The notes below the pieces were generated by a model, which was given only the letters and a program-made list of their open reading frames with translations, was not told where the DNA came from and did not search any database. The position numbers were made by a program, and so were the translations under genes. From assembly GCA_016283275.1 (NCBI GenBank), contig JAEEMP010000129.1:1-42151 (forward strand): a stretch of DNA of 42,151 bases, given 5' to 3'. Positions within the stretch are counted from its first letter, which is position 1. The number at the start of each line of letters is the position of its first letter. This document shows positions 7,920-16,571 of the stretch, one piece after another. The stretch comes from Lachnospiraceae bacterium (GTDB lineage: Bacteria > Bacillota > Clostridia > Lachnospirales > Lachnospiraceae).

Positions 7920-7961
7920 GATCTTCACATTCTCCGCAGTGCAGGATGCATAAATATCAAT

Positions 7962-7988
7962 AGAGCAAGGGCATTAAACCCTCGCTCT
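7962..7988 (-). terminator. Hairpin after the GPH symporter gene, possible weak terminator
   Basis: Nine of ten positions pair between AGAGCAAGGG (7962-7971) and CCCTCGCTCT (7979-7988), with a 7-nt loop. On the minus strand the run after the stem is ATTGATATTT, which is only modestly T-rich, so termination of the sugar operon here is probable but may be incomplete. Confidence 0.5.
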
Positions 7989-8017
7989 ATTTTACTTCAT
8001 GTTATAAATCTTGGCAA
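7989..8017 (-). promoter_or_regulatory. Candidate promoter for the cysE-sigH operon
   Basis: Read on the minus strand, TTGCCA (8012-8017) and TAAAAT (7989-7994) are spaced by exactly 17 bp. The pair lies upstream of cysE, between the end of the symporter gene and the hairpin at 7962-7988, which would fall in the 5' leader. Confidence 0.5.
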
Positions 8018-8025
8018 TCGGGTAT

Positions 8026-9501
8026 TTAAGCGTTCTCTGTCGCTTTCTTTTCCTTAAGCTTGCTTAATATATCGTCGTATGCAGCCTCATCAAGCTTATA
8101 GTGCTTTCTGTACAGGAAGCATGCAATGAGCATCAGGATGCACGGAATTACCGTCATGGAGATCAAAAGCCCTATCTTCTGGGCGTTGTCGACGGAATCC
8201 GTAACCGCTTTTATAAGCGTGGTCTTCTCTTCCGCACTGATGACTCCCTGGTTGGCCTGCGATTCATAATCGGAGATCCTGTTCGTATAACTGGTCACAC
8301 GGGTGATCATATATGTCAAGTACGTGATTATGACGGTAAAAGAACTCGCCATCTTCGTAAGGAAAGGCCTCATAGACGTTATGATCGCCTCATCACGCGT
8401 ACCCTTGTTGAGTTCGTTGTACTCGACGGTGTTGATAATGGATATCATCATGATAAGGTAAAGTCCGTACTGACCTAAGTTGGCAAGCATGAAACCTCCC
8501 GTGATGATCCAGAACTTGATCATCGTTGCCGGCATAAAGATACCGCAAAGAAGCTGGATAAGATAACCGATCGTGGCGATGAAGCCCATGAACTTTACCA
8601 AAGGCTGCCTATGGTACTTTTTGGAAAGCATCGGGTAAAGGATCATCAAAACCGCGGTGGCTGCCATACCTACGGTATTGAAGGTCGAATAAAGTCCGCC
8701 TTCGTAGCCGAATTCAAAGTAGATGTAATTGGAACCGGGACCGCCCAGAACTATGCCGTTACCGATCTGCTGAAGCAGGAATATGAATGCGATCCACAAA
8801 AGCTGGTCGTTTCCGAATATCGTGCCCACTATCTTCTTAAAGCTTACCTTAGGAGCGGGCGTATCCATATCCGAACGGTTTTCTTTTACACCGAATATCG
8901 GGAAAAGGATGAACAAAGGACACAGGATCGCGATTATCAAAGCGATGCGTCCGTATGCGGTCTTGGCGTTTCCGCCGAGTGCGAAGTTACCCGTTGTAAG
9001 CACCGGGATAAGCACCGATGCGAGCGTTCCGCCGATACCGGCAAATAAAGTAGCGCGTGAGGTCAGGCTGTTACGCATGTTGCCGTCCTGGGAAAGTGCG
9101 GGTACCATGCCCCAGTAAGAAATATCGTGCATCGTATAGGTGATCGAATAGGAAAAATAGATCACCCCGAAGAATATGATAAAGTTCCAGCCGTCAAGGT
9201 TTGTGTTGAACACAAGATAAATGACAAGGCTGGTAGCCAGAACTCCTATCAGAAGCCATGGCTTGAACTTACCGAAACGTCCTCTGGTTCGTTCGATGAT
9301 GTTACCCATTATCGGGTCGTTCAATGCATCAAATATCCTGGCTGCCACCATGATGGCCGTAACCGCGCCGAGCTGGGCTCCCGTAAGCTGCTTTGTGTAG
9401 AGGATGAACAAAAGCACATAGTTGGTAAACAGTGAATAGACCATGTCTCTTCCCACTGTTCCCAGGGGGTAGAAAATGAGATTTCTTTTTTCCTGATTCA
9501 T
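8026..9501 (-). CDS. GPH-family sugar:cation symporter
   Basis: The 491-aa polytopic membrane protein, with about 12 hydrophobic helices, belongs to the glycoside-pentoside-hexuronide:cation symporter family of the major facilitator superfamily. Seen here are the family motif around residues 53-66 (AARIFDALNDPIMGNI), the following RTRGRFGKFKPW loop, and a charged cytoplasmic C-terminus. Such carriers import melibiose, lactose, raffinose-type or xylo-oligosaccharide sugars with Na+ or H+. With the alpha-galactosidase and GH2 gene upstream in the same operon, an alpha- or beta-galactoside substrate is the best inference. CGGAG lies before the ATG. It is the last gene of the TetR-led operon, 39 bp after the GH36 stop. 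Confidence 0.9.
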   Translation of the reverse strand: MNQEKRNLIFYPLGTVGRDMVYSLFTNYVLLFILYTKQLTGAQLGAVTAIMVAARIFDALNDPIMGNIIERTRGRFGKFKPWLLIGVLATSLVIYLVFNTNLDGWNFIIFFGVIYFSYSITYTMHDISYWGMVPALSQDGNMRNSLTSRATLFAGIGGTLASVLIPVLTTGNFALGGNAKTAYGRIALIIAILCPLFILFPIFGVKENRSDMDTPAPKVSFKKIVGTIFGNDQLLWIAFIFLLQQIGNGIVLGGPGSNYIYFEFGYEGGLYSTFNTVGMAATAVLMILYPMLSKKYHRQPLVKFMGFIATIGYLIQLLCGIFMPATMIKFWIITGGFMLANLGQYGLYLIMMISIINTVEYNELNKGTRDEAIITSMRPFLTKMASSFTVIITYLTYMITRVTSYTNRISDYESQANQGVISAEEKTTLIKAVTDSVDNAQKIGLLISMTVIPCILMLIACFLYRKHYKLDEAAYDDILSKLKEKKATENA

Positions 9502-9540
9502 AATCGTCTCCGTTTCTTTTGTGGTTTGATTTTTTATTCT

Positions 9541-11880
9541 TTATCGATCCGTAGCTTCCATAAAATACATTCTTGAGTAGAAATCCTGGAAAAGCCTTGT
9601 CTCTCCGCCTATGCCGGTACCGCCGAAGGCCTGCGAAAGCTTGATGCCGGCATTGTTTAAAAGCTGTCCGCTCACCGTGTAATCTTCTTTTTCACTGTCC
9701 AGCTTTATAAAGCGGGCAAGAGTGTTGTGGATGAGCGAATCCTTCTTTATGTGGATCGGCGCCATCTGGTTTATGAGGTCGCCGAAAAGCTTTATGTTGT
9801 ATTTCTTTGCTATGTTGTAAACGTGATACTGAGTATCCGGATCAAGGCCCGCGGTCTTAAGCTTTAGGTAAAAGTCGTTCGGCCTGCAGAGTTCTTTCCA
9901 TATGATCGCTGCCGCACGTTTTTTGTCCTTTGACACCACCATCCAGCTTTGATCGGAAAGCCTGTAAAAGTCTCCGCCGAAGAACACGTCGCGCCACTCC
10001 TTGTAAAGTGCTGTCTGTTCTTTTACCAGTTCAAACTCCGCGCCCGAAATATCCGAAAAGTTAAGTTCGTAACCCAGTACTCCGAAAGCTGCCACATTAA
10101 ACCTTGTATCCATAGGCGTGTTCCGAAGCGTCTGATGGTTGGGACAGGCCGATACGTGTGATGTTATCGACGACATCGGGTAGCCGTAGCTTAATCCCGT
10201 CTGTATCCTTGTGCGCTCTATCGCATCCGTATCGTCGCTTCCCCAGATCTGCGGCATATATGAAAGTATTCCGAGATCCGTCCTGTTGCCTCCCGAAGCA
10301 CAGCCTTCAAACAGGATATCGGGAAACTCTTCGGTTAAAGTCTTTAAGATGTCGTAGAGTCCGATGTAATATCTGTGAAGCGTCTCACCCTGTCTTTCTT
10401 TCGGTAAGACTTTTGAATACACGTCGGAGAACATCCGGTTCATATCCCATTTAACGTAATTTAAGCCCGGTGTCTTAAAGATGTTCCGCATCGAATCCTT
10501 AACGTATTCCACAACTTCCGGATTCGTAAGATCTAATAGCATCTGGTTTCTTCCGAGAGAATTTTCACGTCCCGGGATCGTCATTGCATATTCGGGGTGC
10601 GCCCTATACAGATCGCTGTCCTCACTGATCATTTCGGGCTCGACCCAGATACCGAAATCGACCCCGGCTTCATGGACACGGTCAGCCAAAGCTTCAAGCC
10701 CGGCAGGTATCTTCTTTTTATCGGGAGTCCAGTCGCCCAGCGATGAAGTCTCGCCGTTTCTTCCCTTAAACCAGCCGTCATCCATGACCAAAAGCTCGGC
10801 TCCCGCTTCTTTTGCCTTGGCCGCAAGGCTTACTATCCTTGAAGCGTTTACGTTAAAATATGCCGCTTCCCACGAATTTAAAAGTATCGGTCTCGGCTTA
10901 TCCTTATACTTTCCGCGGACCACATGATTTCTCACAAAATCATGCATATTATGCGAAAGTCCTCTGTATCCCTCAGCCGAATAGCTCATGACGGCCTCGG
11001 GCGCCTCAAAGGCCTCGCCCTTATCAAGCACCCAGTCAAAACCTTCGGGATTTATGCCCGCCACAAACCTTGTCTTGTAAAAACCGCTTACTTCAAAGGC
11101 TTCGTAATGATTGCCCGAATAGATAAGGTTAAATCCGTAGGCGTCTCCGTGGGTTTCGGATGTATCGGGGTTGGTTAACATAACAAAAGGGTTGCTCCTG
11201 TTCGAAGAAACTCCCGCTCTTGATGAGACCACAAATTTTCCCGTATTTAAAACGGTATCGAAACGATCCATCTCACGGCCCCAGTTTCCGCCGAAAGAAG
11301 TTATCCTGTAACCGCAATCGTCGAAATCCACCTGATTGCTGAGCAGTCTCAATATCTTAACAGGCTCTTCGCCTTCATTGATGATCACCGTTCTCCTTGA
11401 TATCACGTCCGAAGACTCAAATACGATATAATCGATGACGATCTTTACAGGTTTTACGCGCTCCTTTAATACTATCCGAAGGCACCTTGCATCATCATCC
11501 CGCAAAGAACACGGCAGCGTCCTGTAACATTCCGGTTTTTCAACCGTCATGTAATCCTCGAAAACAAAATCGCTCGTACGGCTTCCGTCCTCATACACAA
11601 GCTCGATCAAAGGCTCCCTTAAGTCGCCTTTTCCAACGGACGAAACTTCAAGCATCATGTCTTCAAGTATCGTAAGACTGTCCTTTTTATAGGCTATCGT
11701 CGTGCCCTTGTTGTGGCTTACTTTTTCTTTTACGGCCTTAAAGAAATCTTCGGTATCGTTTGAAGGCGCTATAAGGGCTCCGTAATGAAGATGCTCCAAG
11801 AGACCTTCTTCATTCACGCAGAAAGCATATGATGTATGAGCCGTACTTAAGATAAAACACTTATTCTCGGCGTATATCAT
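9541..11880 (-). CDS. Alpha-galactosidase, GH36
   Basis: The 779-aa enzyme shows a full-length GH36 architecture: an N-terminal beta-supersandwich (about 1-330), a TIM barrel (about 330-660) and a C-terminal beta domain. Motifs seen are LVMDDGWF (365-371), FGIWVEPEM (409-417), YVKWDMNR with the probable nucleophile Asp479, LFEGCASGGNR (523-533), and WGSDDTDAIER with the probable acid/base Asp549. These positions match those known for Lactobacillus Mel36A. The family releases terminal alpha-galactose from melibiose, raffinose and related sugars. There is no signal peptide, so it acts in the cytoplasm on imported sugar. AAAGGAGGG stands five bases before the ATG. It sits between the GT-B-like gene and the symporter. 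Confidence 0.95.
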   Translation of the reverse strand: MIYAENKCFILSTAHTSYAFCVNEEGLLEHLHYGALIAPSNDTEDFFKAVKEKVSHNKGTTIAYKKDSLTILEDMMLEVSSVGKGDLREPLIELVYEDGSRTSDFVFEDYMTVEKPECYRTLPCSLRDDDARCLRIVLKERVKPVKIVIDYIVFESSDVISRRTVIINEGEEPVKILRLLSNQVDFDDCGYRITSFGGNWGREMDRFDTVLNTGKFVVSSRAGVSSNRSNPFVMLTNPDTSETHGDAYGFNLIYSGNHYEAFEVSGFYKTRFVAGINPEGFDWVLDKGEAFEAPEAVMSYSAEGYRGLSHNMHDFVRNHVVRGKYKDKPRPILLNSWEAAYFNVNASRIVSLAAKAKEAGAELLVMDDGWFKGRNGETSSLGDWTPDKKKIPAGLEALADRVHEAGVDFGIWVEPEMISEDSDLYRAHPEYAMTIPGRENSLGRNQMLLDLTNPEVVEYVKDSMRNIFKTPGLNYVKWDMNRMFSDVYSKVLPKERQGETLHRYYIGLYDILKTLTEEFPDILFEGCASGGNRTDLGILSYMPQIWGSDDTDAIERTRIQTGLSYGYPMSSITSHVSACPNHQTLRNTPMDTRFNVAAFGVLGYELNFSDISGAEFELVKEQTALYKEWRDVFFGGDFYRLSDQSWMVVSKDKKRAAAIIWKELCRPNDFYLKLKTAGLDPDTQYHVYNIAKKYNIKLFGDLINQMAPIHIKKDSLIHNTLARFIKLDSEKEDYTVSGQLLNNAGIKLSQAFGGTGIGGETRLFQDFYSRMYFMEATDR

Positions 11881-11897
11881 GTAACCCTCCTTTAATA

Positions 11898-13400
11898 TCA
11901 GGCTTTTGACTTAAGTGCCATTGCCGCTTCGACCACTTTATAAGCTCCATCGTAAAGGCCCGAGATCTTATTGGCCTTGATGGCATTGCACATATCGGTA
12001 AGCTCGCTGTCGCTTTCCATGAAAAGGCTTACCATCTGAAGCGTATGGGGTATATCCCTGCATTCAAGCGTTCCGTCGCCCATCTCAGCCGAATGGATGG
12101 CTCCCCACATCTCATGCTTGCCCACTCTCTTTATAAAAAGTTTGGGAACCGGATAAAATGCAAGTTCCGAAGGCTTTGTGACCAGCACATCGCAGGAACG
12201 CATGAGCAGATTGGTACAATATACGGCTTCGAAGATGTTCTTGTGCCAGAAACCGTGGATACCGGTCACATCGGTATCGGGCAAAAGGGCGCTTTCGGAA
12301 AATCTTACCGTATCCTCCCAATCATCAAAATGCTCCGTACTTACAGCCTTCATTTCGGGGATCTCTTTTATAAGATCATCCCAGACATTCTTATAATCAC
12401 CGACATTTACGTATAATGCGGCTTTTTTATCTTTTATGAACGGCAAAAGATACTTTATGATCGCGGCAAATATCTCTTTCTGAGCACCCGCTCCTCCGAT
12501 CGTGAGCAAGAACCTCATCGGCTTTTTGTCCGTTTTTCTTTTTATCCTTGCATCGCAGTCCGCCTCGATATTGGCCACCAGTTCATGATCTATATAGTGG
12601 CCCGTATATAAAAGGCTTCCTTCCGGCATGGGCTTTAGTACCGCCTTTTTGTTCATGCCGTTTAATATCTTATAACCCTGATAAGCGTTTTTGCACTGTA
12701 TGGTGTGGACCGCTCCCTCGGCTAAATGAAGCGCCATGGGCCAGTTATCCGGGATCGCGTTCACAACATGCTTCATGCCCGCATGTATCGCTGCCTGGGC
12801 GGGCCATACATGGGTCCCCACCACCGGGATGTCCTTTGGAACATTCTTATATACGCTCGCCATAAGTTCGGCGTTCTTCTGATCCGACGCGTTGTATGAT
12901 AAGGCTCTGAACCCCTCGTAATTCATGGGTTCCCACACAAGCCTGTTGAAAATGGGGTTCTTTGAAAGTCTTGAACCCAGAGAATACAGCTCGTTCTGCG
13001 CTCCGATGACCTTTGTACATGTGGTCTCACCGTAAGAATTTAAATCCATCCAGTAAGGTGTGCAGCCCAAATGCTTTGCAGCCGACGCTATGGCCATCGA
13101 TATCCTGTAATGCCCGAATCCCATACGGATATTACCGACGATAATGCCTTTTTCAAGGTCCCACGAAAGGTCTTCCTCTCCGGCTTTTTCGTTATAATGT
13201 GCGTTCTTCTTAAGATCGCCCACCAAAACGTTTATTACGTTCAAAGAATCCCCTATGTAAGGATTTTTCGAAAGAACTACGGGGTAATCCGCATTTGAAT
13301 CGTCTCCGTACTTTCGTGCGAACTTTTTCTTTGACTTAACAGCCTTCTTATATACCTTTTGGGGCATTTCGTTTCCGAAAATGATCTTTGACTTATCCAT
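11898..13400 (-). CDS. GT-B fold glycosyltransferase-like protein (MurG / GT28-like), unknown substrate
   Basis: The 500-aa protein has a basic N-terminal extension and then features of a two-Rossmann GT-B enzyme. These are a glycine-rich first loop IRMGFGHYRIS (91-101), recalling the GGHxxxA-type loop of MurG and MGDG synthases; a second-domain glycine loop LLTIGGAGAQKE (299-309); and a late CDVLVTKPSELAFYPVPKLF segment (403-422), in the place of the nucleotide-sugar binding region of MurG. The start codon directly follows the stop of the GH2 gene (TAG then ATG), with AAAGGA upstream, so the two are coupled. I do not know a characterised homolog. In this operon it could transfer or phosphorolyse a galactosyl unit, or modify the cell surface; no choice is possible from sequence. 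Confidence 0.6.
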   Translation of the reverse strand: MDKSKIIFGNEMPQKVYKKAVKSKKKFARKYGDDSNADYPVVLSKNPYIGDSLNVINVLVGDLKKNAHYNEKAGEEDLSWDLEKGIIVGNIRMGFGHYRISMAIASAAKHLGCTPYWMDLNSYGETTCTKVIGAQNELYSLGSRLSKNPIFNRLVWEPMNYEGFRALSYNASDQKNAELMASVYKNVPKDIPVVGTHVWPAQAAIHAGMKHVVNAIPDNWPMALHLAEGAVHTIQCKNAYQGYKILNGMNKKAVLKPMPEGSLLYTGHYIDHELVANIEADCDARIKRKTDKKPMRFLLTIGGAGAQKEIFAAIIKYLLPFIKDKKAALYVNVGDYKNVWDDLIKEIPEMKAVSTEHFDDWEDTVRFSESALLPDTDVTGIHGFWHKNIFEAVYCTNLLMRSCDVLVTKPSELAFYPVPKLFIKRVGKHEMWGAIHSAEMGDGTLECRDIPHTLQMVSLFMESDSELTDMCNAIKANKISGLYDGAYKVVEAAMALKSKA

Positions 13401-15806
13401 CTACATCGTATCCTTTCTTTCGACCGTTATGTTAAAAGAAACCTCGGCGCATACGCCTCTCTGCGTCTTTATCTTAAGAGCTGCGGAGCCCGCTTTGCCT
13501 GTGGTCCTTACAAAAACTCCGCCCATGCCGCCTCTTAAGGCCGATATCTTATCCCCCATAACTTCGATCGGACCGTCCGTGATAAATTCAACCGGCTCGT
13601 TTAAAAAATAAACCGGATTGCCCAGATCGTCGACCGCTCTTATCCTTACAAGCGCCGCATCATAGCTTTTGGTCTCCCTAAGCTCGCTTTTGCTCACGCT
13701 CACCGAAAGATCAAGTCCGCTTGCGGGCTTTTTTATGACTGTCTTTTTAACTTCGCCGTCTTTTATCGCTTCGAAGCGGTATTCTGTAGCGCTTCCTCCC
13801 CAGTCGCCCACATACTTACCGTAAAGTGCGACCGCATCCGAAAAGTTCATATGATAACGAAGCATCATAAAACCTGCTTTGACCCATATACGCTTCGGCA
13901 GGTTCGACATCCCGTAAAGGGCGGTGGCATTTAATATCTCTTTGACCGTTTCGGCCTGTTTTTCCGTAAAATCCTCACCGTTTTTTATCGCATCTCCGAT
14001 AAAATCGTCGATCCTTATCGGTCCGTGCTTTAAGTTCTTATATGCGGAGTCGGACGGGAAATATTCTTTTATGAATCTGCCGTTTTTATACATCTTAACG
14101 GAATCTGCGTTTGAGTATATATATGTATCGCCTCTGTTGCAGCCCGGATGCTCGCCTATATCCATCGTGGAGGAAAGCTCGAGGACGGTTTCTTCTGCCC
14201 CTTCTGCCGCATACACATATGCTGCAGGCTTAAAGTTCCTGAACATATCGAGCACTCCGTGATAGCATATCCTGTCGCCGCTTCCGAAGTCCTTATGCGT
14301 ATTGTAATCGGCCATACACCAGCCGAAACTTCCGGCTATGTCGTCTTCTTTCGCTACGGCATTTAGGACATTTGCATGTCTCAATGCATGTTCACGCCTG
14401 TGTTCCTCGCTGTCATATATCTTTGTGGGAAACATATGACCGTTATATTCGCTTATAAGATACGGTTTGTTTATATCGCTCGTGACGTTTTTCTTCGGTT
14501 CACAGCCTTTGGCTTTTCCGTCGTGCACAAAATCATTGTAGGTGTAGACGTCTTCCAAAAGCCGGCTCTTCTTTAAAGCTCTTACACCGCCCGTTTGTCG
14601 CGTGGGGTCAAGCTCATGCGCGGCTTTGTTCGTGCGGGCATAAAATTCATCGTCGTCGACCGATTCGTTGATCCTTACGCCCCAAAGAACGATCGAAGGA
14701 TGATTCCGGTATTGAAGGACCATATCTTTAACGTTTGTAACCGCAATCTCCTTCCATGCTTCACCGCCTATATGCTGCCAGCCCGGTATCTCGGTAAAGA
14801 CCAAAAGCCCAAGCCGGTCACAGGCCGATATAAAATCATGTGACTGCGGATAATGAGATGTCCTGACCGCATTGACTCCGAGTTCGTTTTTAAGTATATA
14901 AGCATCGTTTTCTTCGATCGAAGCAGGCATTGCATAACCGCTGTAAGGATAGCTCTGATGCCTGTTGAGACCGCGGATCTTGATCTTTTTACCGTTTAAA
15001 TAAAATCCGTCCTTTAAAAACTCTGCCTTTCGAAATCCGAAACTTATGACCTTTTCGTCAATGACCTCATCCCCTCGCGATAAGACCGTCTTTATATCAT
15101 AAAGGTTGGGAGCGTTTATATCCCACAGGTCCACGTTCAGTTTTCCCGAAAGAAGCGAAAGCTTCATGTCCACCGCACCGGATGCGATCTCTTCTTCATT
15201 GCCGGCGCGGTCTTTAAGATACTGTTTGATCTGACACACTTCCCTTTCGGGATTCGAAACTTCGATCTCGGAAGCCAGTCTTATCGAATATCCTTCGATA
15301 ACGCTTTTAAGGAAGATATCATTTATGTAAACCGTGTCGCTTACTTCGATATATACATCCCTGTATATGCCCCCGTAAGTCATATAGTCGATCACAAAGC
15401 CGAAAGGAGGCTGATCCAGGGTCTCGTTCGAGTCGACCGATACGGCGATCACGTTATCTTCCCCGTATCTGACACTGTCACTTATGTCAACCTTGAATCC
15501 TGTGTATCCGCAACTGTGAGAGGCCGTTTCTTTCCCATTTATGTAAACCACGGCCTTATGTGCAACTCCGCAGAAATTAAGGCTTATTCTTTTACCTTCA
15601 TGATCGGCCGGTATGAACAGATGTCTTCTGTATAAGCTCACCGTCTGATAGATCTTTTCGTCAAAGTAATTAAACGGCGTGGCTTTTACGGTATGCGGAA
15701 GCCTTACATCTTCCATCAAAGACTCGTCGTATGAAGGTTCTGTCATCCGGTCTTTAAGATCAAAAGAAAACTTCCAGTTATCGTTAAGATAGATCTTTTT
15801 GTACAT
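13401..15806 (-). CDS. GH2 beta-galactosidase/beta-glucuronidase family enzyme
   Basis: The 801-aa protein has the GH2 layout: a jelly-roll sugar-binding domain (about 5-160), an Ig-like domain (165-260), a TIM barrel (265-570) and C-terminal beta domains. Seen are NGKKIKIRGLNRH (271-283), VRTSHYPQSHDF (314-325), the probable acid/base Glu381 in WGVRINES (the more common form is GxGNES), and the probable nucleophile Glu453 in ISEYNGH. The family cleaves beta-linked galactose, glucuronate, mannose or related residues; which one is unclear. No signal peptide is present. The ATG follows the tetR stop without a gap (TAA then ATG), with AAAGGA upstream. The Arg-Ile replacement before Asn-Glu may reflect a different specificity. 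Confidence 0.92.
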   Translation of the reverse strand: MYKKIYLNDNWKFSFDLKDRMTEPSYDESLMEDVRLPHTVKATPFNYFDEKIYQTVSLYRRHLFIPADHEGKRISLNFCGVAHKAVVYINGKETASHSCGYTGFKVDISDSVRYGEDNVIAVSVDSNETLDQPPFGFVIDYMTYGGIYRDVYIEVSDTVYINDIFLKSVIEGYSIRLASEIEVSNPEREVCQIKQYLKDRAGNEEEIASGAVDMKLSLLSGKLNVDLWDINAPNLYDIKTVLSRGDEVIDEKVISFGFRKAEFLKDGFYLNGKKIKIRGLNRHQSYPYSGYAMPASIEENDAYILKNELGVNAVRTSHYPQSHDFISACDRLGLLVFTEIPGWQHIGGEAWKEIAVTNVKDMVLQYRNHPSIVLWGVRINESVDDDEFYARTNKAAHELDPTRQTGGVRALKKSRLLEDVYTYNDFVHDGKAKGCEPKKNVTSDINKPYLISEYNGHMFPTKIYDSEEHRREHALRHANVLNAVAKEDDIAGSFGWCMADYNTHKDFGSGDRICYHGVLDMFRNFKPAAYVYAAEGAEETVLELSSTMDIGEHPGCNRGDTYIYSNADSVKMYKNGRFIKEYFPSDSAYKNLKHGPIRIDDFIGDAIKNGEDFTEKQAETVKEILNATALYGMSNLPKRIWVKAGFMMLRYHMNFSDAVALYGKYVGDWGGSATEYRFEAIKDGEVKKTVIKKPASGLDLSVSVSKSELRETKSYDAALVRIRAVDDLGNPVYFLNEPVEFITDGPIEVMGDKISALRGGMGGVFVRTTGKAGSAALKIKTQRGVCAEVSFNITVERKDTM

Positions 15807-16406
15807 TTACTTGTCCTTTTCTCTTATCAAAACGCCGTCTGTCAATATCCTTACGACTTCGCTTATCGCATCGTTATATGAGATCCTGTTTCTGACAAGG
15901 ACGTCTCTTTGGAAGAACTGCTCGATCGACGCCTCAAGCATCATCTTAACTATCGGGATCTTTATATCACGTCTTACAACGCCTTCTTTTACACCCTTTT
16001 CGATCAAAGCTATCGTACTCTCCCAACCGGTCTCAAGCCTTTCTTCTACCTGAGCATAGATTAAAGGATACTTATCCTTAAGGGAATAAAGTCTTGTGAA
16101 GTCTATCTCCTGATAGCCTTCCGGAAGAACACACAGGACCTTTTTTATCTTTTCTGCCGTTGAAAGAGTCTTATCTTTCAATACATCCGCCTCTGCCGTC
16201 TTTATCTTGTCAAATATGAAGTCGACCATCTTGTAAAACATGTCTTCCTTGTCGGCAAAAATAACATACATGGTCTTCTTGCTGACATGGCAGGCTTTCG
16301 CAACATCGTCCATTGTGAATTTAAGGCCTTTTTCGTTAAATACCGTAATGCAGGCCTCCATTATCTCGTTCTTAAGTACTGTGGAATCTTTGGGCAACTT
16401 AGGCAT
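15807..16406 (-). CDS. TetR/AcrR family transcriptional regulator of the sugar operon
   Basis: The 199-aa protein has an N-terminal helix-turn-helix (about residues 12-58, with FTMDDVAKACHVSKKTMYVIFADKEDMF) typical of TetR regulators, and an all-helical ligand-binding C-terminal domain. As the first gene of the operon, directly upstream of GH2 with no gap, it most likely represses its own operon in the absence of a ligand. A 36-bp inverted repeat lies about 55 bp upstream of its start. TetR control of a glycoside operon is less common than LacI or AraC control. GGGAGG precedes the ATG at 16406. Confidence 0.92.
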   Translation of the reverse strand: MPKLPKDSTVLKNEIMEACITVFNEKGLKFTMDDVAKACHVSKKTMYVIFADKEDMFYKMVDFIFDKIKTAEADVLKDKTLSTAEKIKKVLCVLPEGYQEIDFTRLYSLKDKYPLIYAQVEERLETGWESTIALIEKGVKEGVVRRDIKIPIVKMMLEASIEQFFQRDVLVRNRISYNDAISEVVRILTDGVLIREKDK

Positions 16407-16460
16407 AAACTATACCTCCCGTATATGGTATGTGAATTGTTTGAAAAGACTGTCTTTTTG

Positions 16461-16496
16461 GGAAACTCGGAAACTGAATTTAGTTTCTCGGTTTCC
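16461..16496. promoter_or_regulatory. 36-bp inverted repeat, probable TetR operator
   Basis: GGAAACTCGGAAACT (16461-16475) and AGTTTCTCGGTTTCC (16482-16496) are inverted copies matching at 12 of 15 positions around a 6-bp centre. The repeat begins four bases downstream of the -10 box, so it covers the expected transcription start and early leader. Size and place fit a TetR-dimer operator. Confidence 0.75.
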
Positions 16497-16499
16497 TAA

Positions 16500-16528
16500 A
16501 TCATAACATGTCCCGCCTTTTTCGGCAA
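16500..16528 (-). promoter_or_regulatory. Promoter of the tetR-GH2-GT-GH36-symporter operon
   Basis: On the minus strand TTGCCG (16523-16528) is followed after 17 bp by TATGAT (16500-16505). Transcription should start near 16493, inside the inverted repeat. The -35 box directly abuts the T run of the preceding terminator. Confidence 0.7.
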
Positions 16529-16555
16529 CAAAAAAGACGCCCAAAAATGGGCGTC
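16529..16555 (-). terminator. Intrinsic terminator after the dipeptidase gene
   Basis: The stem pairs GACGCCC (16536-16542) with GGGCGTC (16549-16555), loop of six, followed on the minus strand by six T residues. It lies 16 bp beyond the dipeptidase stop codon. Confidence 0.92.
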
Positions 16556-16571
16556 CCAATTTGTCTATTTC

